DNA of 64,000 bases. Source: Intoshia linei. Its lineage: Eukaryota > Orthonectida > Rhopaluridae. A program made the translations under genes and the position numbers. The DNA lies in the NCBI GenBank assembly GCA_001642005.1, contig LWCA01000047.1, positions 1 through 64,000 on the forward strand, in the 5' to 3' direction. Position 1 is the stretch's first letter. Each line of letters starts with the position of its first letter. Of this stretch, positions 1 through 13,900 are shown piece after piece. Under the pieces are notes generated by a model that searched no databases, was not told the origin of the DNA, and was given only the letters and a program-made list of their open reading frames with translations.

Positions 1-283
1 ATAAAATATAATGCAACTAAAATAGTTTGACACTGTATAATAAAATATTAACAAATTTTTATTATTATTTGCAATTTTAGAAAAATAGAAACGCGTTTGT
101 CACCAGAAAAATGATGTATTTAACCTATAGCTTGACTTTTATGTACTTCGAACAAACCGCATCCTAGTATATTAATTATAACCACATGAAAGTTTTTAAA
201 AATGATTATGATATTGTTATCAATCTTCAATTAATTGCAATTAAATTGGTTGCAATCAATTAATTCCAATCCCTGTGATTAAC
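1..283. repeat. hAT-like MITE, right part (copy A)
   Basis: This stretch closely matches the right two thirds of the element at 35207-35597. Shared parts include the motif TAGCTTGACTTTTATGTACT and the terminal AATTAATTCCAATCCCTG. The left end lies outside the window or has diverged. It sits in the intron just before the first visible ACY1 exon, so it is intronic transposon sequence. Confidence 0.6.
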
Positions 284-295
284 TGTATTTAATAG

Positions 296-3200
296 GATCA
301 TTGGAATTATGAACCATTTAATGCTACTATACATGATGATAAAATGTATGCTCGAGGAATTCAAGTATTCTCAATTTTATATTTACATTTATTTTATTAA
401 TTTATTTGCATCATACTCATTGTAATGTAGGATATGAAATCAGTGGGAATACAGTATTTTTATTATTATTATACAGTATACATTATGTAGTTATTAAATT
501 TAATATACCTAATATTTATTATTAATATATAAAAACTTATAAAGATATCTCGAAGCAATAAGAATGATCAAGCCAAATTTAAAAGGAAATTACAGAACAG
601 TTCATGTTTCATTTGTTCCTGGTAATTATTTAATTATTATACATTTAAATGTAAGAGATATTGATATTTTTGATCAAGTTAAAACATATTCAGAAGATTA
701 AAGATTAAAAATACAGATTTATTATTATTTACATACTTTCATTCTTTATATTTTACTAATTCGTCAGTTACATATTACACATATATGTATTAATTAAATA
801 ATGATATATATAGTTATGTATTAATGATTAATTTAATTATTTATTTAATTAATTATTGGAGTTAATAATTAAATTTTCATAAAACAATTATATACTTATA
901 CAAATTGTATTAAAATTACAAATTAAGATGAAGAAATTGGAGGAAAGGATGGAATGGCAATATTTTCCAAATCAAATGATTTTAAAAAATTAAATGTTGG
1001 GATTGGGTTTGATGAAGGTATTTTATTTGATTATTGTATTTATGTGGATCTACAATGTAGATTCTATATTAATTTAAATTTAAAAGAAAATTTAAAATGT
1101 TGTAATTAATAAATTTCACTTATAGGGATTGCAAGTGAAAACGATATTTATCATGTTTATTATGCGGAAAGATTAGTAAAATGTATGATATATAATTAAT
1201 ACTATTATACAACGAATATTTGTATATCAGGTGACAAACTTGATATCGACAATTTCTTAATTTCCGCCCGTATCGACTCGTGGATCGATCGGAACATACT
1301 ACGGGCTTACCATACCCATTGCGGGGTTCTACATTATACTACCGTGTACTCGGTTTTAAAATAACATATTTAGACCCTTTGAAGTGATGAAATGTTTCTG
1401 TTCGTCTTGTTGACAAAGATTATTTGTATTTTGTCGCAAGACTTGAGCACTATTCATCATAATTTATAATAATTATGTACATTTTGCCCTATCGGGCAGC
1501 TGAATTACTCTAATACTTTCAGAGATATTATATATTTATAAATACGTTATATTTTTAGGGATTGATATAAAAATAGAAGGAAATCAAGGGCATGGCTCTA
1601 AATTTATTAAATTTACCGCAGTATCAAAATTAGTAATTTAAACATTTTACATCAATTTAAACAAATTCCATTTCAGTCAAATTTAATGATTGATATGCTA
1701 AAATTTCGAACAGAACAGGAAGAAAAGTAGATGATCACTGTATATCAGGTTTTCTCAACGGGCTCTATTTCGCCGCAAAAAAAGGGGGGAGGGTAAAACT
1801 TTTTTGAGCGAAGGTATAAAAATTATAAAACAGAGCTTGAGACTTGTTATAGAAGCCAAAACTCAACTATAAAATTTTAGAAAATTATTCTCTAGTGTGT
1901 TTTCAAAAAATTGTTACTCAGTGCCTCCATTTGAAACCAATGCTATATTTTTTACCTATATGAAAGAAAATTAATTACGTTTTTCATCAATTTTTCAATG
2001 AAATAAAGAAGGTTCATTGAACAAAACTTGTAGATTTCAATGATATGTAAGTGAACCTTGTTTGCTCACGGAATCTATTTTTTTTATGATTTTTTTCTTA
2101 TAAACGTGTAAATTTAATTTTTTAGGTTATATGAAAAATTTTTTACTGTGTTAAAATATGTCAACTGTGTATTTTTAACACAAAAACACATTTTTTGTAC
2201 ACTGTACCAAAAATGGTCAATCAATTATAAATTCAATCCTTTCGTGGCTATCATCTTTTTTTTAAATATACTGTTATATTAGGATTTTTTCTTTGTTTTT
2301 TTAAGTTTTGACGATGTAAACCAGTTGTAGAAGAATTTTTATAATTTATCATTTTACCCCAAATAGAATATTTTGCCTTTTATTTTTCTCACTTAAAATG
2401 GTCCTATAAATTTTCGTAGAACATAGCGGTTATCTGAAAGAGAAACAATCTAATACCAAATTAATAAATTAAATCATACAACTGAATTGAATTACCGTAA
2501 AATTTAATGTTGTTTTTTTATTGTAATAATTGAAATTATTTTGTTTTTACATGGTTAAATTTATTAGCAAAAATTAAAAATTATCATTCTTTGAAGATTT
2601 TATTTTTGCATTCACATAACAAACTATATTTTTGAAAATTTTTAAATACAATTTTAAATTTGAGAATATTTAAATTTCTCGATAATTCTCGAGAGCAAGC
2701 ACTATATCAGGGGTGTCAATTGTGCGACCCGCGTTATAATATACATTTTTATTTTTATTAAAATATTTTTTACACTGTATATCTTTTTTTACATATTCCT
2801 CCTGATTTATTTATTAGTAATTATTTACGTACTTTGCTATTTTTATTAATTAATTAAAACTTCTAGTTTTATAATTGTTTGAGTATATATTTTTTTGTTA
2901 TGTGGCCCGCGAGGGAATTGAGGGATTGAAAAAACCATTTTATGTCTAGGTGAACATGGAGAGAAAAAAGTTGAGAACGCCTGATGTATATAATTCCATA
3001 TGCAAGTACAAATAAATTATAATTTAATTAATTATTAGAGTAATATACATGTAATTATGTAATTACTAATTATACACAAATTGTATTATAATATTGAATT
3101 GACAATATATTATTAGTATACATTGTATAATAACACAATCGTGGAATTTTTAAAAACTAAATAAATATTTACTTTTTACTGGCCTGATTAGACTGGTTTC

Positions 3201-5479
3201 AGAACATTTATCAATTGGTGAAGTAACAACATTGAATATTACCAAGATTAATGTAATATTTTAAATTATAATTTGATCATTTCAACATGTTTCCACAAAC
3301 ATTATTTGAATTTAATCAAAATTAGACAGCGGACGATACACATTATTCCCATCTAATGTAAAGTCAGACTTGGACTTAGTGAACACCACGTTTAGGGAAC
3401 ATCAGCCCAATGTGAACATTAAAATATATTTATTTACTAAAATGTCAACTTCTATCGAATTATATTTTAACGTTCATATAAAACTATACATATATATGTA
3501 TTATGAACACCTCAAAAAGTTACTATTCATGATATACAAGTTTGATTGTATTATCATCACTATTATTTATTGTATTGTATAATTTGACTAAAGAATTGAC
3601 AGGGGAATGCGAAAATTTTGGGATCCACTGATAATATTTAATGTTATTGCTACACTGCAATGTAACAGTGCATGGTTAAATAACTATTTTTAGGGAGGGA
3701 TCCAAACAAATGTAATACCATCTTGTTTTCAGATGAGTAATAACTATAAAATGAATATTAATTTTTTTTTTATTAGGTGTTGATATTCGTGTAACACCGG
3801 ATGATGATGATAAAATTGATACTTTGATAAAGAAGTGGGAGAATAAATATTCACAAACCAAATTCAAATATGTGGTGATTATCTATCATATATATAATTA
3901 TTCACCTGTACATTAGAGTGTTTTTTTGAATTTCAAAAACTATTTTTGCATACCATCTACATTTTGTATAAGTAGGAGCATACCACAAAGAAATTTTCAA
4001 AATATAAAAATTTCCCTGCCCCGGTCAGGGTAAAATTTCTTTTTTTTCATAATCTGATTTTTTTGTTTTCAAATGTATTTTTTTATGATAACCTGTATTA
4101 GTTCTTGCTTAGAATCTTCATTTACTGTATTAAAATTTTAGTAGTTTTCAATTTATGCCTATTAGGGCTGTTCGTTTTTTACTAAAAATGATTTTTATTG
4201 AAAACAACCTATACCACGCTGAAGAGGGTACTTAAAAACCCCTAGAAAATATATTTTTAGAAAAAATTATCGTTAAAACATTTAGCCTTTTTTCTTTTTA
4301 CGGTTTTCGCGTGCAATTTGTATATTTCTTAATTAACATCAAAATTAATTTTTTTAATTGGATATGGTTAATATAGAACCCATTAATACATATACAGTCA
4401 AGCACCGTTAGTAGAGAATAAAAATAAACTAGTCTTTATCTACTAGCTAAAAATTATATACCGTTAGTAGAAATTTTTTTTTTTTTTAGTCTAACGGATT
4501 TTGGTATACTATACTAACATGTTACATTTTATTAAAAATATACAATTTTAAATTTCTGATTAATTATTGAAATTAATGACTATTATCTACATTTTATTTA
4601 TAAATTCTGAAGAACCTATTTCAATGTACAATTTACTAAGGATTGGTTTAGCAACCCATAGTTTTTGCTATATGATCAGTGATCATATATTTACGTTTTT
4701 ATATTATGATAGTTTGTATAACAGAATTTTTAAATTGTATTATTTCATTGATTCTACGATTATTAAAATTAAGAGGGGTTACATGGTGTGCGTTTTAAAT
4801 GAGTTAATTATTTTTTTTATTATAATAAAGTAATAATAATTATTATACAAAAATATTTCATTTAATTTTTAAATAGACTTCTGGGACATCCAAATGCACA
4901 AATTTAAAAGAAGGAAGTTTAACTAGCATGTTTATATCCGTTTTAAAAAAAAGGTGATTTATTTAATATTTAATGATACATATGAGAAGTGTAATTATAA
5001 TTAAATATGTATAATCATGACTACTGGGTTCGAGAAAAATAAAGATAGAATTTATTATCTTATTATAATTATAATAGATTTGTCGTTTTAATATATTTCC
5101 GTGTTCTGATTATCCGAGAATCAGAAATTCTGATTTGTTTTGTTCTATGATAAAGCTGTTATTATGTAGAGTTATATAAATATTAAATTTAATTAAATTG
5201 AAAATTTTAATTAGAAATATGAAATACAGTGAATTGATATTCACTGGAGCAACAGACGCTAGATTCCTAAGAGAGGTTAATTTTAAGAGATTATTATTAA
5301 TATAATAATGATTATTTTTATTTAAAACTTAGATGAATATTCCAGTTATTGGATTTTCTCCAATGATAAATACACCAGTTCTATTGCACGATAACGATGA
5401 AAATTTGAACTTGAATGTTTTTAAAAGTGGAATTGATATTTATGCCGATATTATAAAATCTCTAATTCAAATATCTTAA
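296..5479 (+). CDS. ACY1: Aminoacylase-1 (N-acyl-L-amino-acid amidohydrolase, peptidase M20), 5' end outside window
   Basis: ACY1 is a cytosolic zinc enzyme that hydrolyses N-acetylated amino acids to free amino acid and acetate. Visible exons: 296-364, 431-453, 545-621, 928-1017, 1126-1182, 1559-1632, 1677-1726, 3192-3252, 3777-3874, 4877-4953, 5215-5275, 5333-5479 (TAA). Apart from the missing exon described below, neighbouring exons join in phase. Family landmarks are in order: YARGIQDMKS, VSFVPDEEIGG (metal/catalytic acids), GFDEGIASEN, the GHGSKF histidine, VDIRVTPD, TGATDARF, and GFSPMINTPVLLHD (late zinc histidine). The N-terminal exons with the HxDVVP metal motif lie upstream of the window. 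One short exon (the NVIPxxxSA region, expected between 3253 and 3776) cannot be found as an intact in-frame piece, so either it is unusual or this copy is damaged. A possible AATAAA signal lies at 5505-5510. The next gene downstream is a decayed duplicate. Confidence 0.85.
1211..1345. other. GC-richer block inside an ACY1 intron
   Basis: A stretch with repeated CGATCG/TATCGAC words stands out from the AT-rich intron. No open frame, tRNA fold or match to another repeat in the window was seen. It may be an old transposon fragment. Confidence 0.25.
2708..2983. repeat. hAT-like MITE (CAGGGGTGTCAA ... TTGAGAACGCCTG)
   Basis: Imperfect terminal inverted repeats CAGGGGTGTCAA and TTGAGAACGCCTG bound an AT-rich core with GTGCGACCCGCG near the left end and GTGGCCCGCGAGG near the right. 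A related sequence occurs at about 49930-50290. The flanks (ACTATAT and ATGTATAT) give only a weak target duplication. It is intronic to ACY1. Confidence 0.55.
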
Positions 5480-6030
5480 TTATGAAAACTTAATACAATG
5501 TAGTAATAAATATTAATCAAATTTGGTATTTTAAAATTGATTAATTTAAAAAGTAATCCAATCAACTTTGACCAAATATTTATATTTTGTTTTTTCAATT
5601 ACATTATTTTAAACATTTAAACTATTTTCTTATAAATATACATATTAATATATACATATAAAATATATCTTATAATATGTAATAGTTTTCAGACATAATG
5701 AAAGCTAATGCTTCATTAACAGACGACTGTCATAGAAAATTTGCAAATTTATGTATCATTTATTATTTACTATATTACGATTGTAATACATTTTAATTAA
5801 TTTGAAATAAAATGTTTGATTACGAAATTTCAATCGATAAATTTTCAACTTAGTTGAAAATAAGGACGGAACCACCGAAACCTAATTATAGTTATTAAAA
5901 ACATTTAAAAATTTTTAATTTCAATATACAGAGGCAGCAATTGAATTTCTAAAGAATTATGCAAATGAATTGGATCTACACGTTAATGTGTACGATGTAT
6001 TAACTCATTGTAGTCTTTTACATAATAACT

Positions 6031-6655
6031 AGCTTGCCAGTTTTTTACTACGTACAAACAGCACCTAGCTCTGCAGAGGGCACTCTTTTATTATACCAAA
6101 AAAATAAATTCATGTTAAAAATCTAACTTAAAAATCCTACTATTCACTATTATTAATCCTTTAAAGGAGTGGTTCCCAAATTTGTTTCAGGTGGAACCAT
6201 CATATCACATTACTTTTTACTTTAAAGTGAATTATTCCATCTTAATTTTGTTTTGTTAACTTTTGCGTAAAGAATTTTAAAAACAATTATTATCCCATTT
6301 TTTTAATTTATTAGACAGAATTTGTGTATAATTTGGTGTTTTGGCCCAAAAATATAATTTTTTTATATTTAAATTTATGATAATGTTTATGATTTTAAAA
6401 TCCGCATCAGCGTATATATTTTTTTAAATTCTCCAACTCGTTTGATTTTCAAAAAGAGGGACAACAGGGGTTTTTGACCCTTAAGATGTGAAATTTGAAG
6501 GTTGAAATATATCTTAATATACGTCCCGGAAAAAACTGTTATTGCAATGTGGTCTTTAAAAAATTCTAAGAGTGCTAGTTATTTCAATAAAGTAGGACAC
6601 ACACACCAACAAAAATCGCGTCGCATATTATATAAGTTAGGATGACTACTTTTTA
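6031..6655 (+). repeat. Repeat family H, copy 1
   Basis: Starts with TAGCTTGCCAG...TACGTACAAACAGCACCTAGC, continues through GTGGTTCCCAAATTTGTTTC and GGTGGAACCATCATATCAC, and ends at GCATATTATATAAGTTAGGAT. The same ends and internal blocks recur at 12128, 17927 and 49425 on this strand, and inverted at 13660, 19340, 38537, 53707 and 59000. No coding capacity was seen. The class is not established; there are no clear terminal inverted repeats. Confidence 0.75.
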
Positions 6656-7798
6656 CTGTTACTTGATGAATAAATATAAATATTGTATAATTTTATATAG
6701 CTACAAAATAAAAAACCAACTTTGATAATGACGTTAATAGGAAATAACAATGAAAAATCGATATTATTAAATTCTCACATGGATGTAGTACCTGTAGAAG
6801 ATGTAATGATAATAAAAATACCAATTTAATCAAAATAATACCGTATTAAATACTTGTTGATTGTTTCATTATAAAAATTATAATTCTTTAAATTGCGCCA
6901 TTTAAAAAAACATCTGAAACAGGTAATAGTGTATAATTCACATTGTAACATGGCTGATTTAAAATTCGGTATTTTAAAAAAAGTTATTTATGTAAAATTT
7001 TCAGAAATAAAATTTTAGAAATATTAGACATATCCTCCTTTTGAAGCCAAAGTAGTAAATAATATAATGTATGCAAGAGGAATACAAGTTTTTCTAAAAA
7101 TTAATTGATCTTAAAATTTATTTAGGACATGAAATCTATCGAATTACAGTAATATTTAAACAGATTTTATAATTTTAGTATTTCCATTCTTGTTATAGCC
7201 GTGAATAAAAAAATTACAAATTAAATTAATTAAAATTCATAAAAAATGGTATTTCAGATTGAAAAATAATTGTTTGACGAACGGAGACGTGATTACGTTA
7301 AACATTACCCAAATAAATGTAATTTAATTTAATTAATTAAAATATTATTATTAGCAATATTAATTATTAAAATGTTAACAGTATTATAATACTGTCACTT
7401 TAATTATTTTATTGAATTTTGTATGTGTGTTAACTGGATATTACTGTATCAGCTGTAATTTTTTTAAAAATTCTAGAATTATTTTCATTTTTAAAAAAAA
7501 GTAATCTGAGGTTTTAATCGTGAAAATTCACTTTTTTCAGTTAGGCAGTTATGGTAATATTTATAATTTTAAAAACTATCCCACAATGTATGTTGTATAA
7601 CATTCTAGGACTTTTTTTATTGATTTACACCCGTGTAACTTTGTGATTTGTTTTTTGAAATTTTTTTGACATTAATGATAAATTTACAATTTAGTATAAA
7701 ATATTTAGATATTTCTGAAACTAAAAAATATAAATAAAAATTTAAGCCGGACTTTTTATCATTATATTAAAAAATAAAATTATAGATGTGATTTATAG

Positions 7799-8362
7799 CA
7801 GGCATTCTCAACCCTTTTTCGCTGTGGACCCCCAAAAAAAATTAATAATAATTACAATTTTTAATAAATCATTACATTTGGGTAAAACGAATGATGGTAA
7901 AATGAGATGGAGTACTCTAGTTTTTCGAGATGATAAAGTTGATTAATATTAAACAAATGTTTACATTTTAATACTAACATTATATTATATTTAATTAATG
8001 AGATCGTTGGCATTGACTTTTTTTACAAGTAGTTATATATCAGGTTATAAATTTGATAAAGCTAGCCTTATATCTGCTCCTTCTTTCTATTCTATTTCTA
8101 TTTAATCTATTTTCTATTTTCTATTTAATTTATATTTAATCTATTCCTTCTTTTTGATAATAAAACTACGTAACTAAATTCACATTCAACTAAATACGTT
8201 GATGGGAAGACAATAAAATAAAATCGTGCAACTTTCCATAGTTCCGGATAATTTTGTGGAAAGTTATATCAAATAAATCAGTTAAATATATAATATGTAA
8301 TACATGTATATAATTTTCATGGACCCCTAAAAAAGTGCTGTGGACCCCGTTGAGAATGGCTG
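7799..8362. mobile_element. Non-autonomous hAT element with perfect 8-bp target duplication
   Basis: Terminal inverted repeats CAGGCATTCTCAACC and GGGTTGAGAATGGCTG-like (CCGTTGAGAATGGCTG) are flanked on both sides by ATTTATAG (7791-7798 and 8363-8370). An 8-bp duplication and CAG/CTG ends are the hallmarks of hAT transposons. About 564 bp, with no transposase reading frame, so a MITE. Confidence 0.85.
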
Positions 8363-8951
8363 ATTTATAGGATATTACTCATACTACACGGCCATGTATT
8401 TTATCAATTTCTAAAATTCGACTAAAAAGTTAACGCTCTAGTAAACATATCGTTAAATTTTTACCTGTAATTTTAAAAAAAATTTCTTATTAATAATAAT
8501 ATAATAAAAATAATTATTAATAATAAGTTATTATACTACGTTTTTTCGACACTGATGTAGAATAAATAAATTGTATTAATATGCCTTGTTTTTCGAATTT
8601 TTTTTATTTTAATGTTTTTGATAATTTTTTAACAGCATTTTTGGAAATATTTAACTTAAGCTTAAAAAAATCTAATTACCGGTAATAAGAATGTCGGTAA
8701 AATTGAAACACTGATGGATTCGCAAAGTAGAACAATGAAGATGCCGACATAATCCGATTTTTTCTACCCGCATTCAACTTAAAGAATAAATTTTTGTTAA
8801 AATTGGTATTATAAATGATTCATGAATCATGACAAGTATCTTCTTGAATGATAAGCATATTAATTACAATTTTTTGAAATATTAAATCGGTTCGCCCGTA
8901 CCTGTCCGTGGGCGGTAATTATGGTCAATTTTAATGGCTATGAAACTAAGG

Positions 8952-9140
8952 TATAGTAAAACCTCACTTAACGAACTCTCGCTTTAACAAACAAATCAAA
9001 ATAAATACAATTAAATAAGAAAATGCCAGAAAATTAATTTCTCAAATAAAGTTAAATAAAGTAGGTAATGTAAATAAGACTCTCGCTTAACGAACAAAAA
9101 CTTGGAACGAATTAGTTCATTAAACTGAGGTATTACTGTA
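8952..9140. mobile_element. pogo/Tc1-mariner-like MITE
   Basis: Ends TATAGTAAAACCTCACTTAA and TTAAACTGAGGTATTACTGT form an inverted repeat starting and ending at TA, typical of TA-duplicating elements. About 190 bp and non-coding. A second internal AACGAAC motif appears near both ends. Confidence 0.6.
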
Positions 9141-10966
9141 TATATTATTTGCATAACCTTTGCATTTCAATATTCATAGACAATGTAGTAACATTGTAGT
9201 TCAAAGGTTTTAGTATGCAGCTAATATTAATATATAGTTGTTGATATAATGACTACTCCATCAGAAAATGAAAATGTAGAAAGGTTAATAGAAAAGTGAA
9301 AAATTTATATTCTCAAGTGAATATGACAATTAAAGTAATTAACTTAAATTTAACCTCACAATTATTATCGTTAAAATTTTAATATAGTCAGTGAATAGGT
9401 TTTTATATACTAATACTATATTATTAATTATTATCTGATTTGAATTCTTAATTAATATACTATTACTGTTAAAAAAATTATTTTAGAGGTCTGGTACAAC
9501 AAAATATACTAATCTAAACGGAACAAATTTATCTCAAAATTTTTGTCTGTATTTGATGAAAAGTAATGTTATAGTTATTTTATGGATATATTCAAATTTA
9601 TTTAAATAAATACAATAATTTATAGTAATACACGTCGTATAGATTTATATAATTATTGTCGTATGCCGAAACAGTAATCAATAAACAGCCAATACAAATA
9701 TTTATAAACCACGCTCCTCAAATTTTTAGACATGCGATCCTCGGTTTTATAAATTTATTTTTAAGGACCCTGTAAAAATATAATGAAAGGTTATTATACA
9801 ATTACATAATGTGTAAGAATAATACAAGAATTAAATATTTTATCGATATTTTTTCACCTACTCCTTATGATATTTTATTATCATTATTATGCGAATAAAA
9901 ATCCAATTAAAATAATTATTTATAATCAGATCAAATTACCTTCCCTGCCCCATCAAAATTTGGTATGCCCGACTAAATTTCCACTGTCACACCAAAAATG
10001 TTCCAATCGTTACATTGCTCACCGAGATGAATCTTTCGAGAAAAACTGTTCTAAAATATATAATGATTTTTAGAAAAATAAAATATAAGAAACTAATATT
10101 TACGGGAGCCACCGATGCAAGATTTTTGAGATAAGTATAATATATATATATATTATTTTCTCTCTGCTTCGACAATTTTGGTACTTGACATAGTTTTAGC
10201 ATATACGAGAATTTGACTAAATAGAGAAATGAAACCAAATAAACCACAAATAATGCCATTAATTTTACATACATTGTCGTCCTGTAACTAACTAACTTAG
10301 AAACTAAACTTTTCCGAAAAATTTATGGAGATTGAAGGATGGTAAATTGTAGACAGAATATATTATATTTTTTTATGTTTATTTATAAATTTTAAGATGG
10401 ATATTCCAGTGATTGGTTTTTCTCCAATGATAAATACACCGGTTTTGCTACATGATAACATTAAATGCTTGAATTTAGATGTGTATAAGAATGGTATCAA
10501 TATATATGCTAATATTTTAAAATCTCTAACATTAATCAATGAATTTTGAAGTTAGCGGCGATATGAGTTAATTCAATGTTTTTATTATTAAACATTTTTT
10601 TGTGTGTACTATTATAATTATAAATTCAATATACATTGATTTAATATATTCTATTAATATGATAACTTAAAGGTCCATATTTACCATTTTTCAGAATTTG
10701 ATGTTTTTGACATGCTCTAATACTTAAAAATAATAATTCCCAGATAATATAAATATATAATTGCATATGCAGTTCATGAATGTGAGAGTGTTAATAATTA
10801 TACTTTGTAAAAGTTTTATTTGAAATTTATTAAAATCAATATTAATCATATTTATATTCATGTTTAATTGAATAATTACGCATATGTGATATATGCATTT
10901 GATTTTGTTGAGAATTGGATTGAGTGGAATGGACAATATTTGAAGGCAAATTATTCAACTCTAACT

Positions 10967-13900
10967 CTAATTAAAAGTATTTTTTTTGTGGATTTGATAT
11001 TGTTGATTTTTTAAATTATTATTTTCATTTTCATACATGTGATTGTTTTTCATGTTTTGATTTGGAGTTGTTGAATATTTATATTTGGATATGTTGTATT
11101 TATACGTAAAGTATTGATTATTTATTTTTTTTTCAATTCCGCTTTTTATTTTTGAAATATTCAAATCACAAACATTTTCAATTTTTTTAGGAATACCCTT
11201 AATCTTTTCTACGGGTGATTGACGTTTTTGTTTCATTCTTCTATTCTAGATTGATAAGTCAAATTAAAATAATAATACATTTTGTAATGTATACACCAGA
11301 ATTTCCGACATTTTTTTAAAGACATTTATTTACATTTGTGTTAGTTTTTAATTGATAAATCAGCATGTAATCTTAAAATAATCAAAAATAAACGTACTAT
11401 TAAAAACACATTTTTTAAAATTTTTTCTTTATTAATGTTTTTTACCGTATGAAAATTCAAATAAATTAAATTATGAGTCTTATTGGTAATTAATAAAAAT
11501 AATAATCATAAATTACTTGAAACCAAACTTTAACTTGTCGTTCTGTTAGTCGTAATGATGAGGCTATTTCAATGCGCCGTGGGCGGCAAAGGTATTTATT
11601 GTAGTGAAATTCTTTTTCCAATTCAACTAATTGAACATTTGTATAAGCTGTGCGTTGTCGTTTACTTATATCATTGAGTGATTTGTAAAAATCTATATAA
11701 TATACAATTGTAATACAAAAAATATCTATAATTTTGCATATACATAAATATATGTCATAAATATATAATCAAACAAATTTAAAGTAAAAAATCAAAGTTC
11801 CTTTATATAATAATATTAATAACAGAATAGAGTACTCGTTGTAATATATCACATCCTCCAAAATTTGGACAATTTTTAGTTGAAACGGTTAATAATATTC
11901 AAAATGTATATAGTATATATAAAATATATAATATAGTGTATATATTAACTGTATATTATCGAGGAATAAGTTTAATATATTAGTATAATAAGTTTGATCA
12001 ACCCTGGACTACAATTATACTATGATATATGATTATAATTATATATTATAATGATTATTAATACCTTCTGGTGTCTCGTTTTTGTTAATGCATGGCTGTT
12101 GATCTAAATGTAATACATTATAATGTACGAGGTTGACTGTTATGTACTACATACAAACAGTACCTACCTCTGCCGAGGGCACATTTTTATTATACCAAAA
12201 AAATAAATTCACGTTGAAAATCTAATTTAAAAATCCTAATATTAACTATTATCAATCCTTTCAACAAGTGGTTCCCAAATTTGTTTCAGGTGGAACCATC
12301 ATATCACATCACTTTTTACTTTAAACTCAATTATTCCATCTTAATTTTTTGTCTGTTAACATTTGCGTGTAGAATTTTAAAAACAATTGTTATCCCATTT
12401 TTTTAATTTATTAGACAGAATGTGTGTATAATATTAAAAATAAAGTAAAAACAGTCCAATCCTAAAAATTGTCATAAATAGCATAAATTCCAAAAAAATA
12501 AAATTAGTCCAATACTAAAAATTGTCATAAAGGTGTGAGTTTTGGAAATTGAAATTTATATTATTATATGTAAAAATTGTCATAAATTCCAGAAATAATA
12601 TAATTATAAAAACATATTTTGTGATTTTCAATGTGATGATATATATTCAGTACCAATTTAATAAATACATAAAAATACCAATTATGTATCAATAATTAAC
12701 GGAATCTTCACTTTACAAATAAATTTCAAGCGAATTTTACCAATATTGCAAAGGATTGTAATAAATATAAAAATGATAATAACAAAGTTGTATTACTTTT
12801 AGTTTTGTTGTAGTTTAAATTTGAAACAAAATGTTTTGAAAATGAGAAATGGAAATTTAAAGATTGCATAGCAATGAAAAAAACCGCGAAGGAATGAATT
12901 ATATAGATTTTCACTTATATTTCTTTATTGGAAATGTGTAGACGTTCAATGCACATTTTTTTTGAAATTGTAGATTTACATTTTCATTTTTGATTTTTAA
13001 TTGATTTATTGAAAAATATTGATTGATAATATATTAAAAATTATTTTTCACCTGAAGATTTATGATAATGTTTATGATTTTAAAACCTATCCCATAAGTT
13101 ATGTTGCATACAATTTAGGACTAGGAATTTTATCATTTTTATTAAAAAGGGTCATTTGTGGTTTTGGCCGTGAGAATATAAGATTTAGAAATTGAAATCT
13201 ATCATAATAGTTATGATTTAAAAATCTTTATTATAATGTGTATTTTTTAGAATTCTGGGACTCTTTTGAATTTTAAAAAAAGGATAAATGGGGTTATAGA
13301 CCTTGAAGGACTCAATTTCTGAAAATCAAATTTAAGATAAAACATCACCCTCGAAAACCTGCATTAGAAATGGCTATTCTTAAAACTTTACTTCTCTTAC
13401 TTTCATAAATAAACTGGAACAAACAAATAAATAAACAGACATACATTTTTAACTAAATTACTTTATAAGTAAAAATTAACCGTTATATATTTAAAATTTT
13501 TTTTATTATTGAATGTTAACCCTAGTATAACATAATCTGTTCATTATTTTTTCAGAGAGCCGTGCATTTATGGATTATTAAACTAATTAACATGAACAAA
13601 TTGTACCGTCGATATATTATATACAAAGTCGTATTATTAAAAACATTTTAACGAAAAATTGAATGAGGTCCATGTATATTTAAAACTTAAGTTAGGATTC
13701 CTAACTTATATAAACTCTTGGTTTGTTTTTCTGTCTGTCAGTGTGTTATCTTTTAGTTTAATAACTAAGATTTCTAGAGTATTAAAAAAACACAAATTCC
13801 ATTTCAGATTTTCCGAAGGAGAAAGTAAGATAAATTTTAATCTTCCCTGTCAAAAACTCTAATTATCCTTTTTTTAAAAACAAACGAGTCCTAGAACTAA

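Larger units (their letters stand above)
5854..10549 (+). pseudogene. ACY1P: Tandem aminoacylase-1 copy, decayed
   Basis: Exon-by-exon homologue of the upstream ACY1 gene: 5854-5890 (LKIRTEPPKPNY), 5932-5996, 6701-6802 (with NSHMDVVP, the metal motif), 7028-7087, 7126-7148, 7258-7318, 9238-9334, 9487-9563, 10074-10134, 10397-10549. The five exons matching 545-1726 of copy 1 are absent. Because the flanking exons share phase 2, that loss alone keeps the frame. Further lesions show decay: TGG to TGA at 9297-9299 followed by a 1-nt deletion, a lost donor G after 9563, and TAA at 10132-10134 where copy 1 has GAG. The exon for the NVIP region was not found. No convincing first exon with a start codon joins in phase; ATG 5698 is a weak candidate. 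Splice sites elsewhere are still largely intact, so the decay looks fairly recent. Confidence 0.82.

Noticed and set aside
3276-3320. NMFPQTLFEF as the missing ACY1 exon
   Set aside because: No AG acceptor before it and no GT donor after it in the needed phase; a stop follows. Resemblance to NVIPATMSAS is probably chance or a relic.
5698-5796. ATG-initiated frame as exon 1 of the second ACY1 copy
   Set aside because: Its only donor leaves a phase that does not join exon 5854-5890, and the peptide lacks the family N-terminal pattern.
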